In this document: piece after piece, positions 15,670-25,045 of the stretch
Layout of the letters: each line of letters starts with the position of its first letter
Position numbering within the stretch: the first letter of the stretch is position 1
Source of the DNA: PALSA-1296 sp037143335
GTDB lineage: Bacteria > Bacteroidota > Ignavibacteria > Palsa-1295
Assembly: GCA_037143335.1 (NCBI GenBank)
Contig: JBAWZA010000015.1
Location: 1 to 64,000 of the forward strand
Direction: 5' to 3'
Length of the DNA: 64,000 bases
Made by a program: the position numbers and the translations under genes
Notes under the pieces: model-generated
The model's database searches: none
What the model was told of the DNA's origin: nothing
Seen by the model: the letters and a program-made list of their open reading frames with translations, nothing else

Positions 15670-17742
15670 TCACTCCTTAATTACTAATTTTGAAATTTGA
15701 TCCGCACCTGATTCATACCGTAAAATGTAAGAACCGGACGGAAGCGTTGATGCATCAAAATCCAAATCGTACTTTCCTGCATCCTTTGATTCATTCACTA
15801 ACACCCGGACCTCCCTACCAATCGCATCATAGAGCGCAAGTCGAGTCGCACCGAACTCCGAAACGACATACCGCACTCGCGACTTGCTATGTATTGGATT
15901 AGAAGCAATTGAGAGCTTAAACTCGTCACTGTTATCAATGGAAACCGTCCCAAGAAACCTACTCAACCCTTTGAGGTGAAGATCGTAAAATGTTTTAACT
16001 GGAGCGTTTAGATAAAATCTTACTAAGCACGTATCACTTGTTGGAGTCGTCGGCATATACATTACGTCAACTGTTGTAGCACCGACTATAATCGGAACGG
16101 GTGATTTAGGTGTAGCGGCAAAGGTTGAGCGTCCGCTTGGCGGCAAAAGCACCACAGAATCTACCGTATAACTCGCACCGTCATTGGGGCTGCAGATCAG
16201 TGTTACTGTTTTCGTGGACATCCCGCCTAAATTAACAAATCCAAAATTTATGGTATCAGGTGTAATCGTAAAAGTATGCTTCAAAAATCTCACCGTATCA
16301 TACGATCTATTATCTGCACAATCGGTGAACGTCAGATAGACTGAGCCAGCGATGTCAATATTACTTTGATGAAGCATTACTTGATACACCGTTGCTTTAT
16401 TCGAGCAAGGAGCGAGAGCTGGAGTCATTGCCACCGTGAAATTAGAGCTATCGGTTGTTGGTGCGAATCTCCAGGTGATATTTTTTATTCCGAGATCAGC
16501 TGCTTTCGAGTCACTCACGAAGAGTGTATCATTATCACCAGCGTTATGCGTTGAAAATGTTGGTGGAGTTTGATCTTGCGCAGACTGATTCTGAATTACA
16601 CGATAAATTTTTCCTGTGTTGTAACCGATGACATACAATTCTTTATTTGCATCCTCAGCGAAAGATGAAATATTCACAGCCGAGCTTGCCTTATCAATAA
16701 TCAGTGTGTCTTTGACAGGTGAAGTTGAGGCATCAAGCGTCCAGATTCTACCTGTACCATAATCACCGTAAACATATTTCCCGACAAGTGTTGGCATGGT
16801 TGTTCCACGATAGACGAAGCCTCCAGTGACGGAAACATTTCCATTCGCGTGAGGATACTCCCAGAGCGGAGGTGTCATGCCTGTTGAGTCGCAATTAAAA
16901 TTTCCCGATGGATAACAATGAAATCCTTCCATATTGCCCCATCCGTAATTACCTCCATTCATGAGTGTATCAACTTCTTCGTAATGATCTTGCCCAACGT
17001 CCGAAGCCCAAAGCCTTCCAGTGGTTCGATCAAAAGAAAATCGCCACGTGTTGCGCATACCGTAGCAATAAATTTCTTCTTTGAATCCCTGCGTGTTTCC
17101 GGCAAAGGGATTTGTCGGAGGAATTGCATACTGCAATCCCGGTGCTTGATGATCTACATCAAGTCGTAAAATTTTTCCGAGAAGCACTGATTTATTCTGT
17201 CCGTTATGCAACGGATCACCACCTGCTCCGCCATCACCGAATGCGGCATAAAGAAATCCGTCATTGCCGAATCGTAAACATCCACCGTTATGATTGGAGA
17301 ATGGCTGCACAACCGTGAGCAAAATCTGTTCTGTACTTAGGACGACTGTATCAGCTGTTGATGGATTGACTCGGAACCTCGAAATAAATGATGTCAATTG
17401 TCCGCCAGGACTCGCAGTGTAGTTCACATAAATAAATCCATTCGATTTGAAGTTCGGATGGAATGCAAGCCCAAGCAAACCCACCTCACCGCCGCCTTGA
17501 GAGACAACTCCTGATAGATCAAGAAAAACTTTTCGAGTACTTACCGTTGCGCTGTTATGAAACATATAAATCCGTCCGCTCTGCTCGACCACGAAGAGCC
17601 TGTCGGTGCCATCACCCGCTGATTGCATCTCAAGCGGAGCTGCAAATGCTGTGAGATTCGAGAATGCAGGGGTGAGCGAGTACTGTGCTTGGGCTGAAAA
17701 TGCCACAAACCACAAAGCGACAACAAAGGATAAGATTTTCAT
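15670..17742 (-). CDS. PQQ-type sugar dehydrogenase (GSDH family) with T9SS sorting domain
   Basis: An exported 690-residue protein. After a signal peptide (KILSFVVALWFVAFSAQAQ) comes a six-bladed propeller of the glucose/sorbosone dehydrogenase family (about 25-370): RLFVVEQSGRI, VGLLGLAFHP, FSNHNGGCLRFGNDG, ASDVGQDHYEEVD and NYGWGNMEG. An Ig-like/middle region follows, then a T9SS sorting domain ending SKLVIKE. The family oxidises sugars with pyrroloquinoline quinone. The ATG at 17742 is chosen because it starts the signal peptide; the frame stays open upstream for 71 codons without protein-like sequence. Confidence 0.85.
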   Translation of the reverse strand: MKILSFVVALWFVAFSAQAQYSLTPAFSNLTAFAAPLEMQSAGDGTDRLFVVEQSGRIYMFHNSATVSTRKVFLDLSGVVSQGGGEVGLLGLAFHPNFKSNGFIYVNYTASPGGQLTSFISRFRVNPSTADTVVLSTEQILLTVVQPFSNHNGGCLRFGNDGFLYAAFGDGGAGGDPLHNGQNKSVLLGKILRLDVDHQAPGLQYAIPPTNPFAGNTQGFKEEIYCYGMRNTWRFSFDRTTGRLWASDVGQDHYEEVDTLMNGGNYGWGNMEGFHCYPSGNFNCDSTGMTPPLWEYPHANGNVSVTGGFVYRGTTMPTLVGKYVYGDYGTGRIWTLDASTSPVKDTLIIDKASSAVNISSFAEDANKELYVIGYNTGKIYRVIQNQSAQDQTPPTFSTHNAGDNDTLFVSDSKAADLGIKNITWRFAPTTDSSNFTVAMTPALAPCSNKATVYQVMLHQSNIDIAGSVYLTFTDCADNRSYDTVRFLKHTFTITPDTINFGFVNLGGMSTKTVTLICSPNDGASYTVDSVVLLPPSGRSTFAATPKSPVPIIVGATTVDVMYMPTTPTSDTCLVRFYLNAPVKTFYDLHLKGLSRFLGTVSIDNSDEFKLSIASNPIHSKSRVRYVVSEFGATRLALYDAIGREVRVLVNESKDAGKYDLDFDASTLPSGSYILRYESGADQISKLVIKE

Positions 17743-17933
17743 AAGAGCAACTTTCTTCTTGAGTAAGTACTTGGTTTGTAACACAGAATAAGCGATATAG
17801 TTTTCGACAAATGAGGCATGTATCAGCAGCGTCCGCTGAGAATAATACTGCAACATTATTGAAAACACAGTGTTGTATATTAGGTAGCACAAATGAATGT
17901 TGTGTTGGTGTCGTTTGTGCGTATGGTTAAGTG

Positions 17934-17963
17934 CCCACACCTGTGTTCCCCGCACGTGTGGGT
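17934..17963 (+). promoter_or_regulatory. hairpin in 5' leader of the SGNH-esterase gene
   Basis: CCCACAC (17934-17940) pairs with GTGTGGG (17956-17962), followed by TATTTTAT. It lies about 35 bases before the ATG at 17997 with no gene upstream on this strand. It could be an attenuator-like leader hairpin or simply a chance structure. Confidence 0.3.
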
Positions 17964-17996
17964 ATTTTATCAGATCTTGTGTGCAACTATCGCCCC

Positions 17997-20378
17997 ATGC
18001 GTTTGAAACAATTTATTACTGCTGCAACACTTGCAGTGCTCGCTATTTTCTGTACTGATATTCAGGCTCAGATTCCCGACGGGGCTATTCTTTGGCTGCG
18101 CGCAGATACGGGTGTCACCTCTGATAACGGCACTGTTTCTGATTGGGCAAGCCAGAGCACAGTTCTACTGAAAAAATCAGCGTACCAACAACTCCCTATC
18201 AGTCGTCCAAGCTATCGAACCGATCAGATCAATCATCTACCCGTCGTTCATTTTGATGGACGATATAATTTTCTTGATTGTGCACCAATTTTTCCGGCAA
18301 GGAAGGACTACACTGTGTCCTTTGTCGCACGCGTAGCGGATGTCTATCGTACGAATTATTTTTTCGGTGGGAATAATCATGTAATCTATACTGGGGGTAA
18401 TCCTTACACCGTAGTTCGCAATGATACTTTCCCTGCACCATATCTAACATCCGTCATTCCCCTCATTGCATCAGAGCCCACGATTATCACAGTCTCCTAT
18501 CGCCAGAGTAATCAGACTGCATCACTGTATATAGACGGTGAATTTGCAGATTCCTCGCGTATAGGACAAAATCTCGATAAACAAATTTATCTCGGAGCAT
18601 TCCAAGCCAACGGTTCGCTCAATGCTGATCTTGCAGAAATTGTCCTCTATGATAGTGTGCTCTCAAAAGCAAATAGGCGCAAGCTCGAAGGTTATTTTTT
18701 CAAGAAGTACGACATCCCGCCACCATTTGCACCCGATAGTATTTTCACGGCGATTCCGCGGCATCTGCATTTCTATCAACGCGGTGATGATGATTACGCT
18801 ACAGCGGAAATATCAGGTACATATCCGATAGATGGTTATGATTCAATGTACTTGAAAGTTTTTAAGAACGGTGTATTGCAATCACGCGAATCACATCCGC
18901 TCCAGTATAGTGATGGCAAGGCATCATTTAACTTTTCGCCAAGAATTCATGCCGAGCTATCGGAGTACTCATTCTTTCTAGCCGTAAAATCTACCATCGA
19001 AGACCGAAGAATTGCTTACCGCGATAGCGTCGTCTGTGGAGATGCAATATTAATTGATGGGCAATCAAATTCGATTAATAATAATCTTGGATATACAAAC
19101 GAATTTTTCAGAACATTTGGACTTAATCAGTCTGCAAAGCCATCCGATACAGCTTGGGCTGTGACGAGCGTGAATGTTGGGTTCGGCGGTGGCACAGAAG
19201 CAGGGTCGTGGGCAACGAGGCTTCAGGAATTGATTATGAAAAATTTTCGCATGCCGACGTGCGTCATTAATGCCGGAGTCAGCGGAACGACGATCGAGCA
19301 GCATTTGCCCGATCCCTTGAATAAAAGTAATCTTTTCACCTTTTACGGCCAGATGCTCTACCGCGTACAAAAGGCAAAACTCGGTGCGAGTGCGAAAATG
19401 TTATTCTGGTACCAAGGCGAGTCAAATATCATTACAGATTATGCAAGCAACTTCCAGACACTCTACCAGTCTTGGAAACAAGATTTCCCCGGCGTAAAAA
19501 AGATTTATTCGATGCAAGTACATCCTGGCTGTTCAGCCGGATTTGCTTCTGATGTTCGCGAATTTCAGCGCAACCTCCCCGAACAATACCCGGACATTCA
19601 AGTTGTTTCTACAATGGCTATTCCCGGGCATGACGGTTGTCACTATGACTCTGCGGGTTATTCCCAAATCGGAGATAATGTGTTTCGATTAGTGGCAAAA
19701 GATTTTTATGGATCCTCAGACCGTGATCAAATTGCTGCGCCAAATATTAAGCAAGCATACTATACTGATGGCGCACACACTGGCATCGGCTTGACTTTCT
19801 CTCCAGCTGAGACAAGGTTCAACTTCGGCGCAGACACAACCATCAATGGAACAATCGAAAGCTTGAAATATTATTTTTATGTCGGCGATGTAGGCGATGT
19901 TGTTGAGTCTATGAGTTCCATAAAAAATCGAATCTTCTTAAAACTAAAGCAACCGCTTCAGGGACGAGTCATAAATTATCTTCCCGACAACCACTATCTT
20001 CATTCAGTTGATATTTATGAAGGACCCTGGCTCACAAATACACGGGGCATCGGCGCACTTTCATTCTACCATGTCCCCATCGTTGACTCCGCCCAACAGA
20101 GGGTGGGGGGGGTAAGCACGCTATTAGATTTTCAAATATACCCTAATCCAGCTTCAAGCACTGCAACTATTCATTTCAACCTCTCACAAGCCGAAACAGT
20201 AGGAATAGTTGTGTACGATGTTCTTGGTCGAGTACTTCTCAGAATTAACGAAAACATTCTATCCAAAGGCGCACATTCCTCCTCACTCAACACCGCTGAT
20301 CTCCCTGACGGTGAATACTTTTGTAGGTTGCAGGCGGGGACGCAGAGCCTGACGCAGAAAATAATTGTCGCGCACTAA
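17997..20378 (+). CDS. LamG-like / SGNH carbohydrate esterase with T9SS sorting domain
   Basis: A 793-residue exported protein. A signal peptide (about 1-25) is followed by a LamG/concanavalin-A-like domain (AILWLRADTGV to LEGYFFKKYDIP). Next comes a sialate O-acetylesterase-type SGNH domain with blocks IDGQSNS (nucleophile Ser), FWYQGESN and PGHDGCHYDSAGYSQIGD (Asp/His). A T9SS sorting domain closes it: IYPNPASSTATIHFN, VYDVLGRVLL, ending TQKIIVAH. The likely role is deacetylation of surface or environmental polysaccharides. A run of eight G (20105-20112) sits immediately before the sorting domain. Confidence 0.82.
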   Translation: MRLKQFITAATLAVLAIFCTDIQAQIPDGAILWLRADTGVTSDNGTVSDWASQSTVLLKKSAYQQLPISRPSYRTDQINHLPVVHFDGRYNFLDCAPIFPARKDYTVSFVARVADVYRTNYFFGGNNHVIYTGGNPYTVVRNDTFPAPYLTSVIPLIASEPTIITVSYRQSNQTASLYIDGEFADSSRIGQNLDKQIYLGAFQANGSLNADLAEIVLYDSVLSKANRRKLEGYFFKKYDIPPPFAPDSIFTAIPRHLHFYQRGDDDYATAEISGTYPIDGYDSMYLKVFKNGVLQSRESHPLQYSDGKASFNFSPRIHAELSEYSFFLAVKSTIEDRRIAYRDSVVCGDAILIDGQSNSINNNLGYTNEFFRTFGLNQSAKPSDTAWAVTSVNVGFGGGTEAGSWATRLQELIMKNFRMPTCVINAGVSGTTIEQHLPDPLNKSNLFTFYGQMLYRVQKAKLGASAKMLFWYQGESNIITDYASNFQTLYQSWKQDFPGVKKIYSMQVHPGCSAGFASDVREFQRNLPEQYPDIQVVSTMAIPGHDGCHYDSAGYSQIGDNVFRLVAKDFYGSSDRDQIAAPNIKQAYYTDGAHTGIGLTFSPAETRFNFGADTTINGTIESLKYYFYVGDVGDVVESMSSIKNRIFLKLKQPLQGRVINYLPDNHYLHSVDIYEGPWLTNTRGIGALSFYHVPIVDSAQQRVGGVSTLLDFQIYPNPASSTATIHFNLSQAETVGIVVYDVLGRVLLRINENILSKGAHSSSLNTADLPDGEYFCRLQAGTQSLTQKIIVAH
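20105..20112 (+). repeat. G8 homopolymer inside coding sequence
   Basis: Eight consecutive G in the codons encoding VGGV, directly upstream of the sorting-domain segment. Loss of one G brings TAA into frame at once; gain of one G shifts into a frame that stops about 12 codons later. Confidence 0.85.
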
Positions 20379-20380
20379 CC

Positions 20381-21925
20381 TTACAGAATATACCGACTCA
20401 GGTCACGATTGCGAACGATCTTCTCTAATTTGTCATCAACGATTTCTGGTGTGATCGTTATATGTTTTTCGGTAATAAGGTCAGGAACATCAAAAAGAAT
20501 TTGTTCAAGCAATGTTGTCAAGATTGTATGTAATCTTCTTGCGCCGATATTTTCAACAGATTCATTTACTTCGAATGCGATTCGAGCGATCGCCGCAATT
20601 GCACCGGGCGTGAATTCGATCTCGACTCCTTCTGATTTCAGCATAGCGACATATTGCTTCAGTAGCGCATTCTCGGGCTGAGTCAGAATCTTCACGAAAT
20701 CTTCTTGAGTCAAGCTCTCGAGTTCGACACGAATCGGAAAACGTCCTTGCATTTCGGGAATGAGGTCGCTTGGTTTCGAAACATGAAACGCACCGCTTGC
20801 GATGAAGAGTACGTGATCTGTTTTGACAACACCATAACGAGTGCCAACACTTGAACCTTCAACGATCGGAAGCAGATCGCGTTGCACGCCTTCGCGTGAG
20901 ACATCGGGACCACCTTCTTTGGATTTGCCCGCAATTTTATCTATTTCATCAATGAAAATAATACCATTATTCTCGACTCTGTTGATCGCTTCTTTCGTAA
21001 GTGCTTCTTGATCGATAAGTTTAGCAGATTCTTCTTGGACGAAAATCTGCCGCGCTTCTTTGATCGTCACGCGCCGAGCTTTAGTTTTCTTTGGCATCAT
21101 GTTGCTCATCGCATCCTGCAAGTTTTGCGCGATCTCATCCATTCCGCCGCCACCGATTGGTCCCATAATCTGCATGGAAGCTATCGGAGGCAATTGCGAA
21201 ATTTCGATTTCAATTTCCTTCTCGTCCATTTCCCCAGCTTTTACTTTCTTCCGAAATTTCGCTCTCGTTTTCTGATTCGATGCTGCCTCTTTTTTTCCTG
21301 CTTCACTATCTGGTGAGTTTACCGGTTTGATTTTCCCTCCTTGCATCATGTTCAGAAGCTGAATTGGATCGGTGGGGTCGATCTTATCAAACTGTGCTTC
21401 TTGCTCAGCTTTATCACTTTCATAAGACGCTGAAGGAGTAGGAATGAGAATATCTAAAATTCTTTCATCAGCAAGATCACGAGCTTTTTCTTCAACAACC
21501 TTGAGCATCTCGGAGCGAACCATCATCACCGAAATATCAACCAAGTCGCGAACCATTGATTCAACATCTCTGCCGACGTAACCAACCTCTGTATATTTTG
21601 TCGCTTCAACTTTGATGAACGGCGCACCGGATAATTTCGCAAGACGTCTTGCTATTTCTGTCTTACCAACTCCAGTTGGACCAATGAGAATAATATTATT
21701 CGGCATGATCTCCTCGCGCATCGTGCCCTCGACTTGCTGACGACGCCACCTGTTGCGCAGTGCAATGGCAACTGAACGTTTGGCATTATCTTGACCAATG
21801 ATATACTTATCTAACTCGCGCACGATCTCGTGCGGAGTGAGTGTGTGCAAATTATTCTTGGATTTTTCCTTCGGAGCTAATTCAACTATTGTCTCAACGT
21901 CTTCCATTCTCGCTTTGCTATTCAT
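20381..21925 (-). CDS. hslU: HslU, ATPase subunit of HslVU protease
   Basis: AAA+ unfoldase of the bacterial proteasome-like HslVU (ClpYQ) protease. The opening LTPHEIVRELDKYIIGQDNAKRSVA is diagnostic. Walker A is GPTGVGKTE (about 83-91), Walker B is GIIFIDEID, and the pore motif region is KVEATKYTEVGYVGRDVE. At 514 residues it is longer than E. coli HslU (443). The extra length lies in the central I domain (about 165-300), which is rich in charged and Met/Gly residues. The C-terminal SRYIL tail that docks into HslV is kept. It follows hslV by three bases. Confidence 0.96.
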   Translation of the reverse strand: MNSKARMEDVETIVELAPKEKSKNNLHTLTPHEIVRELDKYIIGQDNAKRSVAIALRNRWRRQQVEGTMREEIMPNNIILIGPTGVGKTEIARRLAKLSGAPFIKVEATKYTEVGYVGRDVESMVRDLVDISVMMVRSEMLKVVEEKARDLADERILDILIPTPSASYESDKAEQEAQFDKIDPTDPIQLLNMMQGGKIKPVNSPDSEAGKKEAASNQKTRAKFRKKVKAGEMDEKEIEIEISQLPPIASMQIMGPIGGGGMDEIAQNLQDAMSNMMPKKTKARRVTIKEARQIFVQEESAKLIDQEALTKEAINRVENNGIIFIDEIDKIAGKSKEGGPDVSREGVQRDLLPIVEGSSVGTRYGVVKTDHVLFIASGAFHVSKPSDLIPEMQGRFPIRVELESLTQEDFVKILTQPENALLKQYVAMLKSEGVEIEFTPGAIAAIARIAFEVNESVENIGARRLHTILTTLLEQILFDVPDLITEKHITITPEIVDDKLEKIVRNRDLSRYIL

Positions 21926-21928
21926 GTG

Positions 21929-22474
21929 TTACGAAAGTTCTTCTATTGTAAGATTCGTATTAGTATAAATACAAATATCTCCTGCAATTTTTAATGACTC
22001 CTCGACTATTGTGCGCGGAGCAAGTTCCTGATTTGTGATAAGTGCTCGTGCGGCGGCATAGGCATACGGACCGCCCGAACCGATGGAGATTATTCCATGC
22101 TCTGGCTCAATGACATCGCCGTTACCAGAAAGCAAGTACGCATTCTCTCTGCTCACGACTGCAAGCATGGCTTCAAGACGGCGGAGATATTTATCCATTC
22201 GCCACTCTTTGCCAAGTTCAACAGCGGCACGTGGCATATTGCCTCGGAATTCTTCGAGCTTCGCTTCGAATTTTTCGAATAGAGTCAGTGCATCGCTCGT
22301 TGAGCCAGCAAAACCTGCAAGCACATTACCGTTATAGAGTTTGCGAACCTTCTTCGCATTCCCTTTCATTACCGTATTGCCGAAGGTCACCTGTCCGTCC
22401 GAGCCCATTGCTGCATTCCCGTTTCGGACAATGCCGATAACCGTTGTAGCGTGGAATTGTGGAAATTCATTCAT
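21929..22474 (-). CDS. hslV: HslV, peptidase subunit of HslVU protease
   Basis: A 181-residue Ntn-hydrolase, threonine peptidase of the HslVU complex. After a nine-residue leader (MNEFPQFHA) the sequence TTVIGIVRNGNAAMGSDGQVT begins, with Thr10 as the expected N-terminal nucleophile after processing. GSGGPYAYAAARAL and the C-terminal ICIYTNTNLTIEEL are typical. The ATG at 22474 is chosen because it gives this short propeptide; upstream in-frame codons are not protein-like. First gene of hslVU. Confidence 0.96.
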   Translation of the reverse strand: MNEFPQFHATTVIGIVRNGNAAMGSDGQVTFGNTVMKGNAKKVRKLYNGNVLAGFAGSTSDALTLFEKFEAKLEEFRGNMPRAAVELGKEWRMDKYLRRLEAMLAVVSRENAYLLSGNGDVIEPEHGIISIGSGGPYAYAAARALITNQELAPRTIVEESLKIAGDICIYTNTNLTIEELS

Positions 22475-22632
22475 AGTTTTGCTAAACAATTTACAGATCA
22501 GAATAGGTGCGCTGAAGCTGATATAATCAAGTACATATGCCTGAAAGCACAATAGTGATTCCGTATTTTTTGAAGTGCTTCCGTGCTACCAAACTATAGT
22601 TGAAAAGATGTAATATTAGGAAACCACAAAAA

Positions 22633-22640
22633 GGGGGGGG
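22633..22640 (+). repeat. G8 homopolymer upstream of a T9SS cargo gene
   Basis: Eight consecutive G in the leader, 41 bases before the ATG at 22681, the second G8 tract associated with a T9SS cargo gene in this window. Confidence 0.8.
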
Positions 22641-22680
22641 TGTGTTGTTTAATGGAGTAATATTTACCACTTTTTCCCCT

Positions 22681-23709
22681 ATGAAAAAAATTCTGCTCTC
22701 ATTCCTGATATTATTCACTGTCCTATTGACTCGATTGCAAATCTGCTATGCACAAGGAGATACTGTCCACAGTCTACAAGTCATCCATATACTCCCCGAC
22801 TCCACTCGAATAAGTTATGAATTATTTTGGACTATGATCCAAAATGGTTCAAAGAGGTTTCTTAAATATGAAGACAGTTCGGCTGACTTATTCAGGTCAA
22901 AACCATTTGTTGCAACTGGCCACGATACATTGTCGTATGCGAGAGATGTCGGTTTTGACGATAAATTCTATATGCATGGAATGCTCGTAGATACAAGTGA
23001 CTCAGATTCGCTAAAATGGATGCAAGATTCCGCGAATGCGCACTATAATAACAAAGAAATAACACCAAACAACTCCAGTTTTGGCATGAGTTCTACCGTA
23101 AAATTTGTACTCGAAATTTGCAAGACCTCTACCAAAGCAGTAGTCCTTAGATTAGATACCTCACTCTGTTTTAGAAATAATTTAGGCTATCTAAGGTTCC
23201 AGAATTTTCCAATGTCATTTAACATCGTTGAAAATGTTTCATTATCTAGTTTAACCCCTGACACAAGTTACTACATAAATATACGAAGACTTGATAACCT
23301 ACCTTCTGGTAGTAGTTTTGTCGGATTTGTTTTCTCCGATTTCCCACATAATTCAGGCGTGACAGATTTTTATTATATTACACAACATCAAGTGGGATAT
23401 CCGCAACCTTCACAGAAGTACAACTCACAAGGACATATCGGAAACCCATCTAACATTCGTATAACATCTACAGACCCTAATACCTCTTCGGGCAAATTGA
23501 CAATTAGCCTCCTGTCCACCGAAGATTGTGCATTGAAAAGCAGGGTATTTAATAATCTAGGTGCTATCGTTCATGAACAAGATATCACCTTGGTGAATGG
23601 TTTGAATTCAATTCCAGTAGATATTTCATTACTACCTTCCGGAAGGTACGAATTCATGCTGACTTCAGCAAGTCAAAGGCTGACATCAAGTTTTAACATA
23701 GTAAAATAA
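22681..23709 (+). CDS. secreted protein with T9SS-like C-terminal domain
   Basis: A 342-residue exported protein of unknown function. A signal peptide (KKILLSFLILFTVLLTRLQICYA) precedes a body with Ser/Thr-rich and aromatic segments but no recognised domain. The C-terminal 70 residues resemble a T9SS sorting domain (KSRVFNNLGAIVHE, then SLLPSGRYEFML, ending SSFNIVK). The ATG at 22681 starts the signal peptide; the frame is open through the G8 tract upstream but that part is not protein-like. Local base composition is more AT-rich than neighbouring housekeeping genes. Confidence 0.7.
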   Translation: MKKILLSFLILFTVLLTRLQICYAQGDTVHSLQVIHILPDSTRISYELFWTMIQNGSKRFLKYEDSSADLFRSKPFVATGHDTLSYARDVGFDDKFYMHGMLVDTSDSDSLKWMQDSANAHYNNKEITPNNSSFGMSSTVKFVLEICKTSTKAVVLRLDTSLCFRNNLGYLRFQNFPMSFNIVENVSLSSLTPDTSYYINIRRLDNLPSGSSFVGFVFSDFPHNSGVTDFYYITQHQVGYPQPSQKYNSQGHIGNPSNIRITSTDPNTSSGKLTISLLSTEDCALKSRVFNNLGAIVHEQDITLVNGLNSIPVDISLLPSGRYEFMLTSASQRLTSSFNIVK

Positions 23710-23717
23710 GTATTCTA

Positions 23718-24010
23718 ATGCAACATCAGCTCAAATACGCTCATAGCTTTTCTATAAGGTTGACACTATTTTTTTGTTTATCGCTTCTTTGTTCTAAGGC
23801 AGAGTGCGAGAAGTCTCTTTTCATCCCAAAAGGGAAGGCTTGCATTTGCAGGGATAATACAACGACCTCCCGAAGTTGGATTTCACAGGAAACCCCATTC
23901 GGGGTCAACAATGGGCAGAGTATGACCCAAGTGGAATAAAAATCCAACAATGGTGCATGATCGATTTACCTCCAGGCTACTATGGTCCACCCAGCCCACG
24001 CAAGATGTAA
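23718..24010 (+). pseudogene. probable frameshifted small secreted protein
   Basis: The frame from 23718 encodes a hydrophobic signal-like segment (LTLFFCLSLLCSKA) and continues as KSLFIPKGKACICRDN before going out of register. In another frame, from about 23858 to the TAA at 24008-24010, the translation is protein-like (LDFTGNPIRGQQWAEYD, then IQQWCMIDLPPGYYGP). One frameshift near 23850-23860 would join them into a protein of about 97 residues. It may be a real pseudogene or a sequencing error. No family is recognised. Nothing else is visible between 23710 and 24073. Confidence 0.4.
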
Positions 24011-24073
24011 TCTGCTTTAAAGAGGGAATTGGTTTGTTCTGATGCCATTTCAGGAAGTTTGATGCTCTAACTT

Positions 24074-24934
24074 CTACAATCCATAAATTCCTTCCACCGG
24101 ATCATGGCTGATCGCCCATGTCATCAGCAGTGCGGCGAAGGCGGCGATGGTGGACTTCTCTTCTTCTTCGCGGACAACCAAGCCATAGGTTTCGGCAACG
24201 AATTGCATATTGTCTAATACTTTGCGAAGCTGTGCATGACTAACGACTCCGTGCCAATAGCTCACCGTCTCGATCAGCATCTTTCGATGTCTGCGCAAAA
24301 ACTCTGCCATCGAAATCGTCTTGCCTGCATCATATCGCTTCGAGCGAGGTCTGGCAATGTTGAGCATGTCGGTCACATAATCATCGAAGTGCTCGGCAAG
24401 AGTTACATTCCCTGGACGACGCAAAAACTGTGCTCGGCGTAATGAGAAGTCAGCTTTCGTGCGAAGCCGAAATGTTGGCTTCAGCGGATAGAGATCGTAG
24501 TACTCTTTATGCGTGCCATCTTTAAGATAATCATGATATGCCCACCGTCTCTTCAGCTCTGTCCATGAAGGTAATCGGACAACTGGATCTTTTTCGGAAT
24601 CCAATACGACAAATCGTTTGCTCTTTGCATTATACCCAACGATCGTCACCCAATGTGCCCATTGATTAATGCAAATAAGGCACGGGATTCCCATATCAAG
24701 ATATTTCGTGAGCGAACGATATGCTGCATCTTCATTGAACCGCTTGATCTCTATGAGCTTTACCTTGAACCGTTTCGCAGCGCGGCGAAGCATCTTTTCA
24801 TCAGTCCCACCACGAGTGGTATGAGCAGCTTTGGAGATTGTTTTCTCATCCACAAACAGCCCAACAATAGCCAGTGCATGTTTTAATGCAAACGGCCCGC
24901 ACTGCCAAGTATTAGGTTGTGGATAGAAGCTCAA
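24074..24934 (-). CDS. C39-like cysteine peptidase domain protein
   Basis: A 286-residue protein without a signal peptide or membrane segment. Residues 1-125 fit the peptidase C39-like fold: Cys12 in WQCGPFALKHAL, His94 in WAHWVTIVGY and Asp112 in VLDSEKDP form a plausible catalytic triad. The C-terminal half is helical and basic with no recognised domain. C39 peptidases usually process double-glycine leader peptides as part of ABC exporters. Here there is no transporter domain, exporter gene or leader peptide nearby, so the substrate is unknown. It is flanked by decayed genes. Confidence 0.7.
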   Translation of the reverse strand: MSFYPQPNTWQCGPFALKHALAIVGLFVDEKTISKAAHTTRGGTDEKMLRRAAKRFKVKLIEIKRFNEDAAYRSLTKYLDMGIPCLICINQWAHWVTIVGYNAKSKRFVVLDSEKDPVVRLPSWTELKRRWAYHDYLKDGTHKEYYDLYPLKPTFRLRTKADFSLRRAQFLRRPGNVTLAEHFDDYVTDMLNIARPRSKRYDAGKTISMAEFLRRHRKMLIETVSYWHGVVSHAQLRKVLDNMQFVAETYGLVVREEEEKSTIAAFAALLMTWAISHDPVEGIYGL

Positions 24935-25045
24935 AATCTAGTTCGCTGAATCTAAAGAGCCTACTAAACAGAGGAATGCAGGGTGTGGCTCCCGGAGGGA
25001 AATGGAGGTTGATATCGTAAAATTATGTGCGGAGTCCTCTATTAT

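Noticed and set aside
24935..25045. Possible small gene or RNA between the C39-like gene and the cargo fragment
   Set aside because: Only about 110 bases, with no frame, hairpin or conserved motif that I could support.
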